Source of the DNA: an uncultured Asticcacaulis sp.
GTDB lineage: Bacteria > Pseudomonadota > Alphaproteobacteria > Caulobacterales > Caulobacteraceae
Assembly (NCBI GenBank): GCA_936940865.1
Contig: CAKZJB010000162.1
Span: 1 to 37,841, forward strand
Direction: 5' to 3'
Length of the DNA stretch: 37,841 nucleotides
Position 1 is the stretch's first letter. Each line of letters begins with the position of its first letter. The notes under the pieces are model-generated. The model was not told where the DNA came from, made no database searches, and was given only the letters and a program-made list of their open reading frames with translations. Position numbers and translations under genes: made by a program. Shown piece after piece: positions 9,425 through 18,263 of this stretch.

Positions 9425-10189
9425 TTAGCGGCGGCCGCCCATGAGGCGCAGCAGGCTGAGGAACAGGTTGATGAAGTTGATGTACAGGTTCAGCGCGCCA
9501 TAATAGGTCATGGCCGCCAGCCCGCTGTAAGAGCCTTCGAGCTGGTAGTAGATGCTCTTGAGCTGCTGCGTCTGATAGGCGATCAGGCCCGAGAAGATCA
9601 GAACGCCCAGCGCCGAGATGGCCAGCGACATGATGCCGCTTTGCAGGAAAATGTTGACCACGCTGGCGATGATCAGGCCGAACACGGCCATCATCAGGAA
9701 GCTGCCCCAACCAGACAGATTGGCCTTGGTGACATAGCCGGCGAGGCTGAGGGCGCCGAACGCACCCGCGGTCACGAAGAAGGTCGTCGCCAGCGAAGCG
9801 CCGGTATAAAGCAGGAAGATCGAGGACAGCGAGACGCCCATAACCGCCACGAACACCCAGTAGAAGATGGCCATGGCCGCGACATTGAAGCCGCGCATGA
9901 AGACGCCGGAGAAGAAGGACAGCCCCAGGGGCGCCAACGCGAATACCCAACCCAGCAGCGTGTAGCCCATGCGCCCGTCAAGCGTACGTTGGTATAGCAG
10001 ATCGATCAGGACCGGCGAATGCGCCACAGCCCAGGCCATGCCGCCCGTGACGAGAAGGCCCAGCGCCATCTTCTGATAGATGCCGATAAGAAAGTTGCGC
10101 AGACCCTTGTCCATCGGAACGGCCTGAGCGCGATCCTTCGCGCCGGCCCTGGACTGGCCCTGTGTGATTTGACCGTCGATGTCAGCCAT
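9425..10189 (-). CDS. Bax inhibitor-1/YccA family membrane protein
   Basis: A 254-residue inner-membrane protein with about seven transmembrane helices of the BI-1/YbhL/YccA family. Eukaryotic and Bacillus members act as pH-dependent calcium leak channels, and some bacterial members interact with FtsH. A basic N-terminal region (residues 1-30) precedes LRNFLIGIYQKMALGLLVTGGMAW, the typical first helix. The C-terminus AALNLYINFINLFLSLLRLMGGRR-like segment is a family hallmark. The start at 10189 has AGGGATT upstream; the frame is open 51 codons further, but those lack family similarity. The physiological role here is not known. Confidence 0.9.
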   Translation of the reverse strand: MADIDGQITQGQSRAGAKDRAQAVPMDKGLRNFLIGIYQKMALGLLVTGGMAWAVAHSPVLIDLLYQRTLDGRMGYTLLGWVFALAPLGLSFFSGVFMRGFNVAAMAIFYWVFVAVMGVSLSSIFLLYTGASLATTFFVTAGAFGALSLAGYVTKANLSGWGSFLMMAVFGLIIASVVNIFLQSGIMSLAISALGVLIFSGLIAYQTQQLKSIYYQLEGSYSGLAAMTYYGALNLYINFINLFLSLLRLMGGRR

Positions 10190-10353
10190 GACAGAATCCC
10201 TGTTGGTGTAATGCAAGCTCCCAAACGAAGCCCGACTGCACTGTAATATGGGCCTGGGGCAAAGCTGTGGCAAGGGGAATCGGATTACGGTCTTTTCACT
10301 TAACTTGCCGGTCCGGCGGCGGTAGATTGGTGACTTCCGCACGGAGCCTGCTC

Positions 10354-10863
10354 ATGCGTCCCGTCGTTTCCGCCCTGCTCTTCATCCTGACCCTGCCGGC
10401 CGCAGCCCTGGCCCAGAGTCCGGGTAGCTGTACATCGCCTGAAAGCCATCAGTTCGATTTCTGGGTCGGCAGATGGGAGGTCTTTCCGGCGGCCCATCCG
10501 GAAACGAAAGTCGCCGATAGCCTGATCGAAAAGCTCTATGGAGACTGCGCCGTCCGCGAGAACTGGATGCCGCTTACAGGTTCAGGCGGAGGCAGCTTCA
10601 GCGCCTGGGTTCCGGACAAGAAGACCTGGCGCCAGACCTGGGTTGCCGCCGGCGGTTTCGCCGACTTCACCGGCGGCTGGAACGGCAAGGCGATGGTCAT
10701 CGAAGGCGTCTGGCCCCAGCCCGGCCATCCCGACCAGATCACCCGCATGACCTATACGCCGCGCCCGGACGGCAGCGTCGAGCAGGCCGGCCAGACCTCG
10801 GACGACGGCGGCAAGACGTGGCAGCCCGGCTTCGATTTCATCTATATCCACCCGAAACCGTAG
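10354..10863 (+). CDS. secreted DUF1579-like protein
   Basis: A 169-residue protein with a clear signal peptide (MRPVVSALLFILTLPAAALA, cleavage before QSPG), so periplasmic or secreted. The mature part starts with HQFDFWVGRWEVFPA and later has W-rich beta-strand segments (WRQTWVAAGGFADFTGGWNG). This resembles DUF1579-type lipocalin-like domains of unknown function. I preferred the ATG at 10354 over a frame beginning 29 codons earlier because it gives a canonical signal peptide and has CGGAG upstream. Confidence 0.7.
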   Translation: MRPVVSALLFILTLPAAALAQSPGSCTSPESHQFDFWVGRWEVFPAAHPETKVADSLIEKLYGDCAVRENWMPLTGSGGGSFSAWVPDKKTWRQTWVAAGGFADFTGGWNGKAMVIEGVWPQPGHPDQITRMTYTPRPDGSVEQAGQTSDDGGKTWQPGFDFIYIHPKP

Positions 10864-10905
10864 GCGCTAAACTCGGGCATCGACGCCAGACCGATTTGAG
10901 ACCCG

Positions 10906-11733
10906 ATGTTCCGTTCCGCCCTCTTTATCCCCTCCGCCAATGTCCGGGCGCTGGCAAAGGCCCGCGAAATCGATGCCGACGCGCTGATCTTCGACCTTGA
11001 GGACGCGGTCGGAGAGAGCGAATGGGCCGGTGCTTTGGCCGCCCTTGTCTCGACGCTCGAAGCCGGCGGCATGAAGTCGCCCGCCATCCTGGTGCGTATC
11101 CATCCCCTGCATCTCGACGCCACCGCCGATGCGCTGAACCATCTGGTGCGCAACAGGGCAATCGGCGGCATCGTCGTTCCCAAGGTCGAAACGCCGGACA
11201 CCCTCCATCGCGTGCGAGAGGCTTTTCCGCGCGCCCAGGGCCTGTGGGCCATGGTCGAGACGCCGCTGGGCGTGGCGCGGCTCGGCGACATTGCCGCAAT
11301 GGCCGGACACGTGCCGCTGAAGGGCCTGATCGCCGGGCCGAACGACCTCCGCAAGGGCCTGCGCACCCGCCCCATGCCCGACCGCCAGGACATCCTGTTC
11401 GCCCTGTCGCAAATCGTGCTGCACGCGCGGGCGCATGGCCTGGTCGCGCTCGACGGGGTCTACAACCAGTTCCTGGACGAAGCGGGCTTCGCGGCCGAAT
11501 GCCGCCAGGGACGCGATCTCGGTTTTGACGGAAAGACCCTGATCCATCCTGCGCAAATCGCGGGCGCCAATGCCGCCTTTTCGCCGTCGGAGGACGAGAC
11601 CGCCTGGGCCCGGGCCGTGGTCAAGGCGTTCGAAGCCAGCGAAGCCGGCGTCATTTCGGTAAACGGGGAAATGGTCGAGCGCCTGCATCTCGAACAGGCG
11701 CGCGAAATCCTGAATTATCTGCGCGACAAATAG
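10906..11733 (+). CDS. CitE-like CoA ester lyase (HpcH/HpaI aldolase family)
   Basis: A 275-residue TIM-barrel enzyme of the citrate lyase beta-subunit-like family. Members cleave or hydrolyse acyl-CoA esters such as malyl-CoA and citramalyl-CoA with Mg2+. Visible motifs are FIPSANVRALAKA at the N-terminus, FDLEDAV (about 25-31; acidic metal ligand), the VPKVET strand, MVETPLGV (metal-binding Glu) and GFDGKTLIHPAQI near 205-217. No citrate lyase alpha or gamma subunit gene is nearby, so it is a stand-alone enzyme. The precise substrate cannot be told from sequence. Its 3' end overlaps the converging zapE by 19 bases. Confidence 0.85.
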   Translation: MFRSALFIPSANVRALAKAREIDADALIFDLEDAVGESEWAGALAALVSTLEAGGMKSPAILVRIHPLHLDATADALNHLVRNRAIGGIVVPKVETPDTLHRVREAFPRAQGLWAMVETPLGVARLGDIAAMAGHVPLKGLIAGPNDLRKGLRTRPMPDRQDILFALSQIVLHARAHGLVALDGVYNQFLDEAGFAAECRQGRDLGFDGKTLIHPAQIAGANAAFSPSEDETAWARAVVKAFEASEAGVISVNGEMVERLHLEQAREILNYLRDK

Positions 11734-12821
11734 TCTTCCGAGCGCATCTCTTCCAGGCGCGACACGGTGCGTTCGAATTCGAAGGCGCCATCGCCCGACG
11801 GATAGAGACTGGCCGGTTCGGCTTCCGCCAGGATCACCGTCTTGGTCGAAGCTTCGTACAGTGCGTCGATCAGCGTGACGAAGCGCCGCGCCTCATTGCG
11901 GTTGGCGGGCGACAGCAGCGGCACGTTTTCGATGAAGACGGTCGTGAAACGTTCGGCGATGGCCAGGTAGTCGGCCGGGCCGTTGGCCTCGCCGCACAGT
12001 TCGGCGAAGGTGGCGCGCAGGATCGGGCCGGCGGCGCGTTTGAGCACCAGCTTGCGCTCATTGACCGTCAGGACCGCCTCGTGCTCGCTGACCAGCCTGG
12101 TCATGTCGGCCCACAGGGCGTTGAAGCCGGCGATCTGATCCGGAGCGGTAGACGGGAAGAAGTAGGTCTTGGCGCCGCGCAGGCGATCGAGGCGGAAATC
12201 CTTGGGCCCCGCGACCTCGAACACCGTGCACCGTTCCTTGATCATGTCGATGAAGGGCGCGAACAGGTCGCGGTTGAGGCCATTCTTATAGAGGTCTTCG
12301 GGCGGGCGGTTCGACGTCGCCACCAGCACGACACGGCGTGCGAACAGGGCTTCGAACAGGCGGCCCAGGATCATGGCGTCGGCGATGTCCGTGACCTGAA
12401 GTTCATCGAAACACAGCAGGGCCGAGCGTTTGGCGATCAGCTTCGCCACCGGCGGGATCGGATCGTCACCCTTGTGCGTGCCGAAAACCTTTTTACGCGT
12501 TGCAGCATCGCTTTCGCGCCATTTGCGGATCAGGTGGTGAACTTCCGACATGAAGGCGTGGAAGTGGATGCGGCTCTTGGAATGGACGTGCGCGTTGCGG
12601 AAGAAGATGTCCATCATCATGGACTTGCCGCGGCCCGGCGGCCCCCACAGGTAGAGGCCGCACACCCGGGGCCGCATTCCTAACAGGCCGCGCCAGAATG
12701 AGCGGCTCATGCGGATCTTGCGTTCCAGGTGATAAAGGACATCGATCGCGGCCTTCTGCGCCGCATCGGGCGTCAGCTCTCCGGACTTGACCAGCCGTTT
12801 GTACTCTCCGCGGATACCCAT
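11715..12821 (-). CDS. zapE: cell division ATPase ZapE (AFG1-like)
   Basis: A 368-residue AFG1/ZapE-type P-loop ATPase. In bacteria ZapE associates with the FtsZ ring, and in mitochondria AFG1 aids turnover of respiratory complex subunits. Walker A is GPPGRGKS (60-67). Walker B lies in ALLCFDELQVTDIADAM, and the sensor region is VLVATSNRPPEDLYKNGLNR, a strong ZapE/AFG1 signature. The start is supported by AAGGA five bases upstream. Its 3' end overlaps the CitE-like gene on the other strand. In Caulobacterales and relatives zapE often sits by TCA genes such as mdh, which is not present here. Confidence 0.93.
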   Translation of the reverse strand: MGIRGEYKRLVKSGELTPDAAQKAAIDVLYHLERKIRMSRSFWRGLLGMRPRVCGLYLWGPPGRGKSMMMDIFFRNAHVHSKSRIHFHAFMSEVHHLIRKWRESDAATRKKVFGTHKGDDPIPPVAKLIAKRSALLCFDELQVTDIADAMILGRLFEALFARRVVLVATSNRPPEDLYKNGLNRDLFAPFIDMIKERCTVFEVAGPKDFRLDRLRGAKTYFFPSTAPDQIAGFNALWADMTRLVSEHEAVLTVNERKLVLKRAAGPILRATFAELCGEANGPADYLAIAERFTTVFIENVPLLSPANRNEARRFVTLIDALYEASTKTVILAEAEPASLYPSGDGAFEFERTVSRLEEMRSEDYLSRR

Positions 12822-12945
12822 AGAGTCCTTGATATGCGTGGCCCGTTGCGGACCGTCGCCCCACCTTCTGTTTCAGCTCAAACGCCGCATGGCTCGCCGC
12901 CCATGGAAGCGCTCTAACGCTTCGCTCCTTGAGAACAAGCCGGCA

Positions 12946-12965
12946 GCGCGCGGTCGCGCTTGCCA
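12946..12965. repeat. 20-base GC-rich repeat block
   Basis: Identical to 15619-15638 and similar to 938-957. Here only the second block of the two-block repeat is clear. It lies in the 261-base gap between zapE and the FAD oxidoreductase gene, which otherwise shows only a TATATAG promoter-like stretch near 12990. Confidence 0.4.
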
Positions 12966-13063
12966 ACGACGATAGATCGCCGCTGGAGTTATATAGGGTC
13001 GCTTTTACCCGAGATCATAAAAAATGGCGTTAAAAATTGCTGCGGCTGCGTAAAGAGTCGAAG

Positions 13064-13091
13064 CGGCTGTGGGATTTGGACATCACAGCCG
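13064..13091 (-). terminator. weak terminator overlapping the oxidoreductase stop codon
   Basis: An 8-bp stem (CGGCTGTG with CACAGCCG, 12-base loop) spans the minus-strand stop codon at 13083. The downstream tract (CTTCGACTCTTT) is only moderately T-rich, so this is a weak or leaky terminator at best. Confidence 0.4.
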
Positions 13092-13928
13092 TTTCGCAAT
13101 CTGTTTGGCCACCTGGACGCCATGCGCCGCCGACGTCGTGACGCAAGGGTGCCAGAAGTCTGTGACCTCGCCACAGGCAAAGACATTGGCGACATTGGTT
13201 TCGCCGAAGCGGTCGACCTCGACATAGCCGTCCCGGCGCTTGAGATCGAGGCCCGCCGGCACCACGGCTTCAAAACCATACTGGATTCCAAAACAGTGAA
13301 AATGGCGGCCATTGACCGTCATATCGGATTGCCGGGCATCATAGGCGCCGACATTGACGGGAATACCGGGCACCAGGTCCTGCAACAGCTTTTGTGCACG
13401 CGGAACGCCCCGCGAAAACACCGTCACCCGGCCGCCGCGGTCGCGGACGAAACGCGCCTGATCGAAGGCATTGTCTCCGCCGCCCAGAATCGCCACGGCG
13501 CGACCCTCGACGTCCAAGGCTTCCATGGGCTCGCCGGGACCGATGGCGACGGTCTCAGACGGCGTGAAGCCGCCGGTGCGCGGCGTCGAACCGGTGGCGA
13601 TGACGACAAAGCGGCCATGGACATCGCCTTCCGACGTCGTCACGCGGAAACCGTCGCCGTCGCGCGTTACCGCCAAGACCGGCCGGCCGACGCGCAGTTC
13701 GGCGCCGACATCGACGGCGTGCCCGGCGATCGACGCCGCCACCTCTTGGCCGGTCTTGCCCTGTACGCCGGGTATCCAGAGGTTTTCATACGGGCTGCGT
13801 GTCTGCAGGCCGCCCAGAATGCCCGACGCTTCCAGAAGCAGGGAATTGACCCCCAGCTTGGTCAGCCAGATGGCGCAGGACAGGCCCGAGGGACCGCCGC
13901 CGACGATGATGACGTGATACCGTTCCAT
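13083..13928 (-). CDS. FAD-dependent pyridine nucleotide oxidoreductase (thioredoxin reductase-like)
   Basis: A 281-residue two-dinucleotide-domain flavoprotein. The FAD site GGGPSGLSCAIWL (about residues 9-21) lies near the start, the nucleotide-binding GGGDNAFDQA in the middle, and the closing FAD motif FACGEVTDFWHP near the C-terminus. The redox-active CxxC of thioredoxin reductase is absent: the site reads IATGSTPRTGGF. It is therefore more likely a ferredoxin/flavodoxin-type or otherwise specialised reductase. I prefer the start at 13928, just before the first beta strand; an in-frame ATG at 13973 would add 15 residues. It is divergent from the receiver gene. Substrate unknown. Confidence 0.82.
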   Translation of the reverse strand: MERYHVIIVGGGPSGLSCAIWLTKLGVNSLLLEASGILGGLQTRSPYENLWIPGVQGKTGQEVAASIAGHAVDVGAELRVGRPVLAVTRDGDGFRVTTSEGDVHGRFVVIATGSTPRTGGFTPSETVAIGPGEPMEALDVEGRAVAILGGGDNAFDQARFVRDRGGRVTVFSRGVPRAQKLLQDLVPGIPVNVGAYDARQSDMTVNGRHFHCFGIQYGFEAVVPAGLDLKRRDGYVEVDRFGETNVANVFACGEVTDFWHPCVTTSAAHGVQVAKQIAKRL

Positions 13929-14039
13929 GACGACGGCGTACCGCTTTGCGGGCCGATCTGCAACTTTTGCCATCGCCTTTTAGACTTCGCTAACCGGCCG
14001 CGCCTATAACGCGGTTATCATTAACCGGGGCGATGATAG

Positions 14040-14432
14040 GTGAAGTTCCTGTGCGTTGAGAACAGTGCCACGCAGCGGCACATGATCGACCTGATGCTGG
14101 CGGCGACCGGCATCGACATCGACTTCGCGGCGACCGGCGCCGAGGCGCTCGAAGCCTTCCAGACCACGGAATACGACATGGTTTTGACGGATGTCGACCT
14201 GCCCGACATGCCGGGTCTTCAGGTCGCGCACGAAATCCGTCAGACCGAAGACGGCTTCCATCTTGGTTATACGCCCATCCTGTTTCTTGGGCGGCTCGAT
14301 GACGGTGCCGAACCCGGCGACGGATGCCTGCCAAAACCTTTCACCGCCGATGGCCTGAAGGCCGCGGTCGACAGGATTCTCTATGTGGCGCGGGGCTCGG
14401 GCCTTGAGGGGACGTTGCGCGCCGCGCGGTAA
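14040..14432 (+). CDS. single-domain response regulator with degenerate receiver
   Basis: A 130-residue CheY-like receiver starting at GTG (MKFLCVENSATQRHMI). The phospho-accepting aspartate is D51 in LTDVDLPDMPG, and the conserved lysine is K99 (CLPKPF). The usual acidic pair is reduced to E7-N8, and the conserved Thr/Ser switch residue is glycine (G84 in PILFLGR). Metal binding and phosphorylation-driven switching may therefore be altered. No output domain or partner kinase is adjacent. The upstream bases contain ATAAC-GCG-GTTAT and a TTAA element. Function unknown. Confidence 0.8.
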   Translation: MKFLCVENSATQRHMIDLMLAATGIDIDFAATGAEALEAFQTTEYDMVLTDVDLPDMPGLQVAHEIRQTEDGFHLGYTPILFLGRLDDGAEPGDGCLPKPFTADGLKAAVDRILYVARGSGLEGTLRAAR

Positions 14433-14551
14433 AACGCGACCCGGGATAAAGCAAACCGACAGTTTGCCCTTGTCATTTCAGGAAAAAAGCGCCATGTGCG
14501 CGCGGTCGCGGTCATGATGCCGCGGTAATCAAAGCTCCTGGAGTGAAGACT

Positions 14552-15580
<1,029 letters not shown>

Positions 15581-15583
15581 TCC

Positions 15584-15638
15584 GCTCAAGCGCCGCGGGG
15601 CTCGCAGCATCAGCGGCGGCGCGCGGTCGCGCTTGCCA
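15584..15638. repeat. two-block GC-rich intergenic repeat, copy 2
   Basis: Block one (15584-15597) is identical to 901-914 and block two (15619-15638) is identical to 12946-12965. It is followed by a perfect 7-bp hairpin (AGATCGC-GAT-GCGATCT, about 15638-15654). Confidence 0.45.
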
Positions 15639-15668
15639 GATCGCGATGCGATCTGGAGAATGATTAAC

Positions 15669-15710
15669 GGCCGGCGGACCGCAGGGTTCGCCGGCCTTCT
15701 TCTTTTTGGG
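15669..15710 (+). terminator. intrinsic terminator downstream of asd
   Basis: A 12-bp stem with one mismatch (15669-15680 with 15685-15696, loop GCAG), followed by TTCTTCTTTTT. It ends just eight bases before the rarD start. Confidence 0.8.
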
Positions 15711-15717
15711 ACTCGTC

Positions 15718-16617
15718 ATGACCACGGATACCCCCAATCCCCGCCTGCCGGTCCTGCTGGCCGTCGCCTGCTATTTCGCCTGGGGCATCGTACCGCTCTT
15801 CTATGCGCCGATCCATGCCTTTGGCGGCGGCGCCATCGAGATTATCGCCCACCGCTCCGTGTGGGCCTTCGTCTGGGCGGGCGGCTTGGTCTTCGCCACC
15901 AAACAGTGGCCGGACGTTAAAGCGGCCCTGATGAAGCCCTACATGCGCTGGATGCTGCTGGTGACGTCGCTGCTGGTGGCGACCAACTGGGGCGTCTATG
16001 TCTGGGCGGTGACCAACGGTCATACGATCGAGTCCGCCTTGGGCTACTATCTCAATCCCCTTCTCAACATGGCGGCGGGCGCGATGCTGTTCCGCGAGCG
16101 CATCGACAACTGGGGTAAGGCGGCGATCGGCTTGGCGGTGGTCGGCGTCGCCATTCAGGCCGCCGCTATCGGCCAGGTGCCCTGGGTGGCGCTGATCCTG
16201 GCGGGCACCTTCGGCAGCTATGGCATCCTGCGCAAACAGCTGCATGTGCCGGCGCTGGCGGGGCTGTTTATCGAAACGGCGTACCTGTTCCTGCCAGCGC
16301 TGATCTACATCGTGTGGTTCGAGACGACCAGCCAGGGCCATTTCCTGAAGGCGCCGACGAACGCCTTCTGGTTCCTGCTGACCGGGCCGGTGACGGTGCT
16401 GCCGCTGGTGCTGTTCGCGTTTGCAGCGCGAAGGCTGCCGCTGTCGACGCTGGGCTTTATCCAGTTCATCGGCCCGACCTTGACCTTCCTGATCGGCCTG
16501 ATGCAGGGCGAGCCGTTCAGCGTGCTTCGCGGCGTATCGTTCGTCTTTATCTGGCTGGGCGCGGCTGTCTTCGCCTTCGGCGCCTGGCGGCGGTTGCGAG
16601 CGGTGAAGATCGCCTGA
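15718..16617 (+). CDS. rarD: EamA-family transporter RarD
   Basis: A 299-residue inner-membrane protein with about ten transmembrane helices (two EamA repeats) of the RarD type. Its natural substrate is not established, although E. coli RarD is linked to chloramphenicol sensitivity. Diagnostic stretches are CYFAWGIVPLFY and EIIAHRSVWAF in the first repeat, NWGVYVWAVTNGHTIESALGYYLNPLLN in the middle, and LGFIQFIGPTLTFLIGL in the second. The ATG at 15718 is preferred over an upstream TTG. The terminator of asd ends eight bases before, so its promoter must overlap that hairpin or it depends on read-through. It ends two bases from the converging hydrolase gene. Confidence 0.92.
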   Translation: MTTDTPNPRLPVLLAVACYFAWGIVPLFYAPIHAFGGGAIEIIAHRSVWAFVWAGGLVFATKQWPDVKAALMKPYMRWMLLVTSLLVATNWGVYVWAVTNGHTIESALGYYLNPLLNMAAGAMLFRERIDNWGKAAIGLAVVGVAIQAAAIGQVPWVALILAGTFGSYGILRKQLHVPALAGLFIETAYLFLPALIYIVWFETTSQGHFLKAPTNAFWFLLTGPVTVLPLVLFAFAARRLPLSTLGFIQFIGPTLTFLIGLMQGEPFSVLRGVSFVFIWLGAAVFAFGAWRRLRAVKIA

Positions 16618-16619
16618 GC

Positions 16620-17744
16620 CTACAGGCTCTTATACACCGCGTCGATCAGCTTCACCGGACGCGGGTCGCCGATCAGGTAGGACGACTGCTTGTTCATGAC
16701 GTAGGCCGCCGACAGCTTGCGGTCGGGATCGGCCATGGCGCACGACCCGCCCCAGCCCGAATGGCCGAGCGCCCGGTCGTTCGGGCCGTAGATATGGATG
16801 CCGCGATTGCGCAGGTACCCCGCCGCCCACGACAGCTTGTACGGCAGGACGCGGTCCTGGCCATAGACGCGTTCGCGCGTCGCCTGGCCGAGCGTCGTGA
16901 CCGACAGGATGCGGTCCTTGCCGAAATAGCCGCCCGACGCGATGATGCCCATGAATTGCGCCAGCGCCAGAGCGGTGCCGTGGGCGTTGGCCGACGGAAT
17001 TTCCATGCGCCGCCAGTCGCCCGACCCGCGCCCGGCCGGGGCCGAACCCTTGTCGAGGAAGGCCGACTGCTTGATCTTGTCGATGGTGCCAAGGTCCGGC
17101 GCCGAGGTCGGCTTTTGCATCGTGGCGATGCGGCCTTCCTCGGAATCGGGCGTGCCGATCATCAGGTCGAGGCCGTACTTTTTGCCGAAATCGTCGCGCA
17201 GAGCGGTGCCCAGCGACCGGCCGTCGACGCGGCGGAAGACTTCGCCCAGCATGTAGCCGCCGGTGATCGGGTGGTAGCCCGAGCCCTGGCCCGGCGTCCA
17301 CAACGGCGCCTGTTTGGCCAGGGCCGCCAGGGTCGCCTGAACGTCGAACCAGATCGACGGGTCCTGCGCCGGCACGAAGCCCGGCAGGCCGCCCTGGTGC
17401 GAGATCAGCTGCCCGACCGTGATGCGCGACTTGCCGTTTTCACCGAATTCCGGCCAGTAGTGCGCCACGGGGAGTTCGTAGTCGAGCGAGCCCTTATCGA
17501 CCAGGCGCGCGATCAGCGTCGCCATTACGGCCTTGCCGGTCGAGAAGATCGGAGTCAGCGTCCGGTCGTCGAACGGCTTTTGTCCGTCGCGATCGGCCGC
17601 GCCCCCCCAGATGTCGAGCACGGTTTCACCGCCGACCACGACCGAAAAGCGCGCCCCGCGCTCTCCGCCGCCGGCGAAATTCTCGGCGAAGGCGTCCTTT
17701 ACCTTCGCGAACCTGTCCGGACAAATACCGCTGATTTCGACCAT
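16620..17744 (-). CDS. serine hydrolase, beta-lactamase/EstB family
   Basis: A 374-residue serine beta-lactamase-fold hydrolase, most like class C/EstB-type esterases rather than a true beta-lactamase. The catalytic SxxK is STGK at residues 68-71. The tyrosine motif is Y157 (GYHPITGGYMLG), and the third motif is HSG at 328-330 (GHSGWGGSCAMADP). There is no signal peptide, so it is probably cytoplasmic and an esterase or peptidase. AGGAG lies seven bases before the start. Substrate not predictable. Confidence 0.88.
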   Translation of the reverse strand: MVEISGICPDRFAKVKDAFAENFAGGGERGARFSVVVGGETVLDIWGGAADRDGQKPFDDRTLTPIFSTGKAVMATLIARLVDKGSLDYELPVAHYWPEFGENGKSRITVGQLISHQGGLPGFVPAQDPSIWFDVQATLAALAKQAPLWTPGQGSGYHPITGGYMLGEVFRRVDGRSLGTALRDDFGKKYGLDLMIGTPDSEEGRIATMQKPTSAPDLGTIDKIKQSAFLDKGSAPAGRGSGDWRRMEIPSANAHGTALALAQFMGIIASGGYFGKDRILSVTTLGQATRERVYGQDRVLPYKLSWAAGYLRNRGIHIYGPNDRALGHSGWGGSCAMADPDRKLSAAYVMNKQSSYLIGDPRPVKLIDAVYKSL

Positions 17745-17789
17745 GAATGCGCTCCTGCGAGTCGTGTGTAGAATCCGCAGACGCTTGCG

Positions 17790-18260
17790 TCAAAGGGGAA
17801 GAGCGCTTTCGCCTTCCGGCCGCCGCGGCCGTTGCTTTGCGGACACCGATTTTATGACCAGCCGCCCAGGCGCCGTCCCGTTAAGTGGGACCTTGGCCGT
17901 CGTCACTGCCTGGTCGATCAGGGCGGAGATGTAAGGATTATCGAGATCGTCGGCCGATGCCAGCGTGATATGCCGCACGACTTTGCCGGACCACTTCAAC
18001 CGCTTGTCCGGATCATCGAGCGTGTGGCCCTGCAGGAAGAAAAAGTTCACCCAGCGCGGATAGAGCGCGACCGACAGGATGGCCTGCGACGCCTTTTCCG
18101 ACGGCGCGAAGCCGACGGCGAGGGCGTTGTAATTGTCGTAGACCAGAACCACGGCTTCGGGCAGGCGCGCACGCAACCGGGCAATGGCGTCCCGCCCGAT
18201 GGCCGCGATTTCGGGCCTATAGCGTTCGAGAAAGGTTTCGAGCTGGGCCTCCGGGTCCAC
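17790..18260 (-). CDS. DUF1801 domain protein
   Basis: A 156-residue small alpha/beta protein of the DUF1801 (YdhG-like) family. The N-terminal helix is MDPEAQLETFLERYRPEIAAI-like, the beta-core is EAVVLVYDNYNALAVGFAPS, and YPRWVNFFFLQGHTLDDPDKRLKWSGKVVRHI is the family hallmark (about residues 67-98). Function unknown. It starts with GTG three bases after the stop of the iron-sulfur fusion gene, so the two are co-transcribed and probably translationally coupled. The C-terminal 20 residues are basic and likely disordered. Confidence 0.82.
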   Translation of the reverse strand: MDPEAQLETFLERYRPEIAAIGRDAIARLRARLPEAVVLVYDNYNALAVGFAPSEKASQAILSVALYPRWVNFFFLQGHTLDDPDKRLKWSGKVVRHITLASADDLDNPYISALIDQAVTTAKVPLNGTAPGRLVIKSVSAKQRPRRPEGESALPL

Positions 18261-18263
18261 GTT

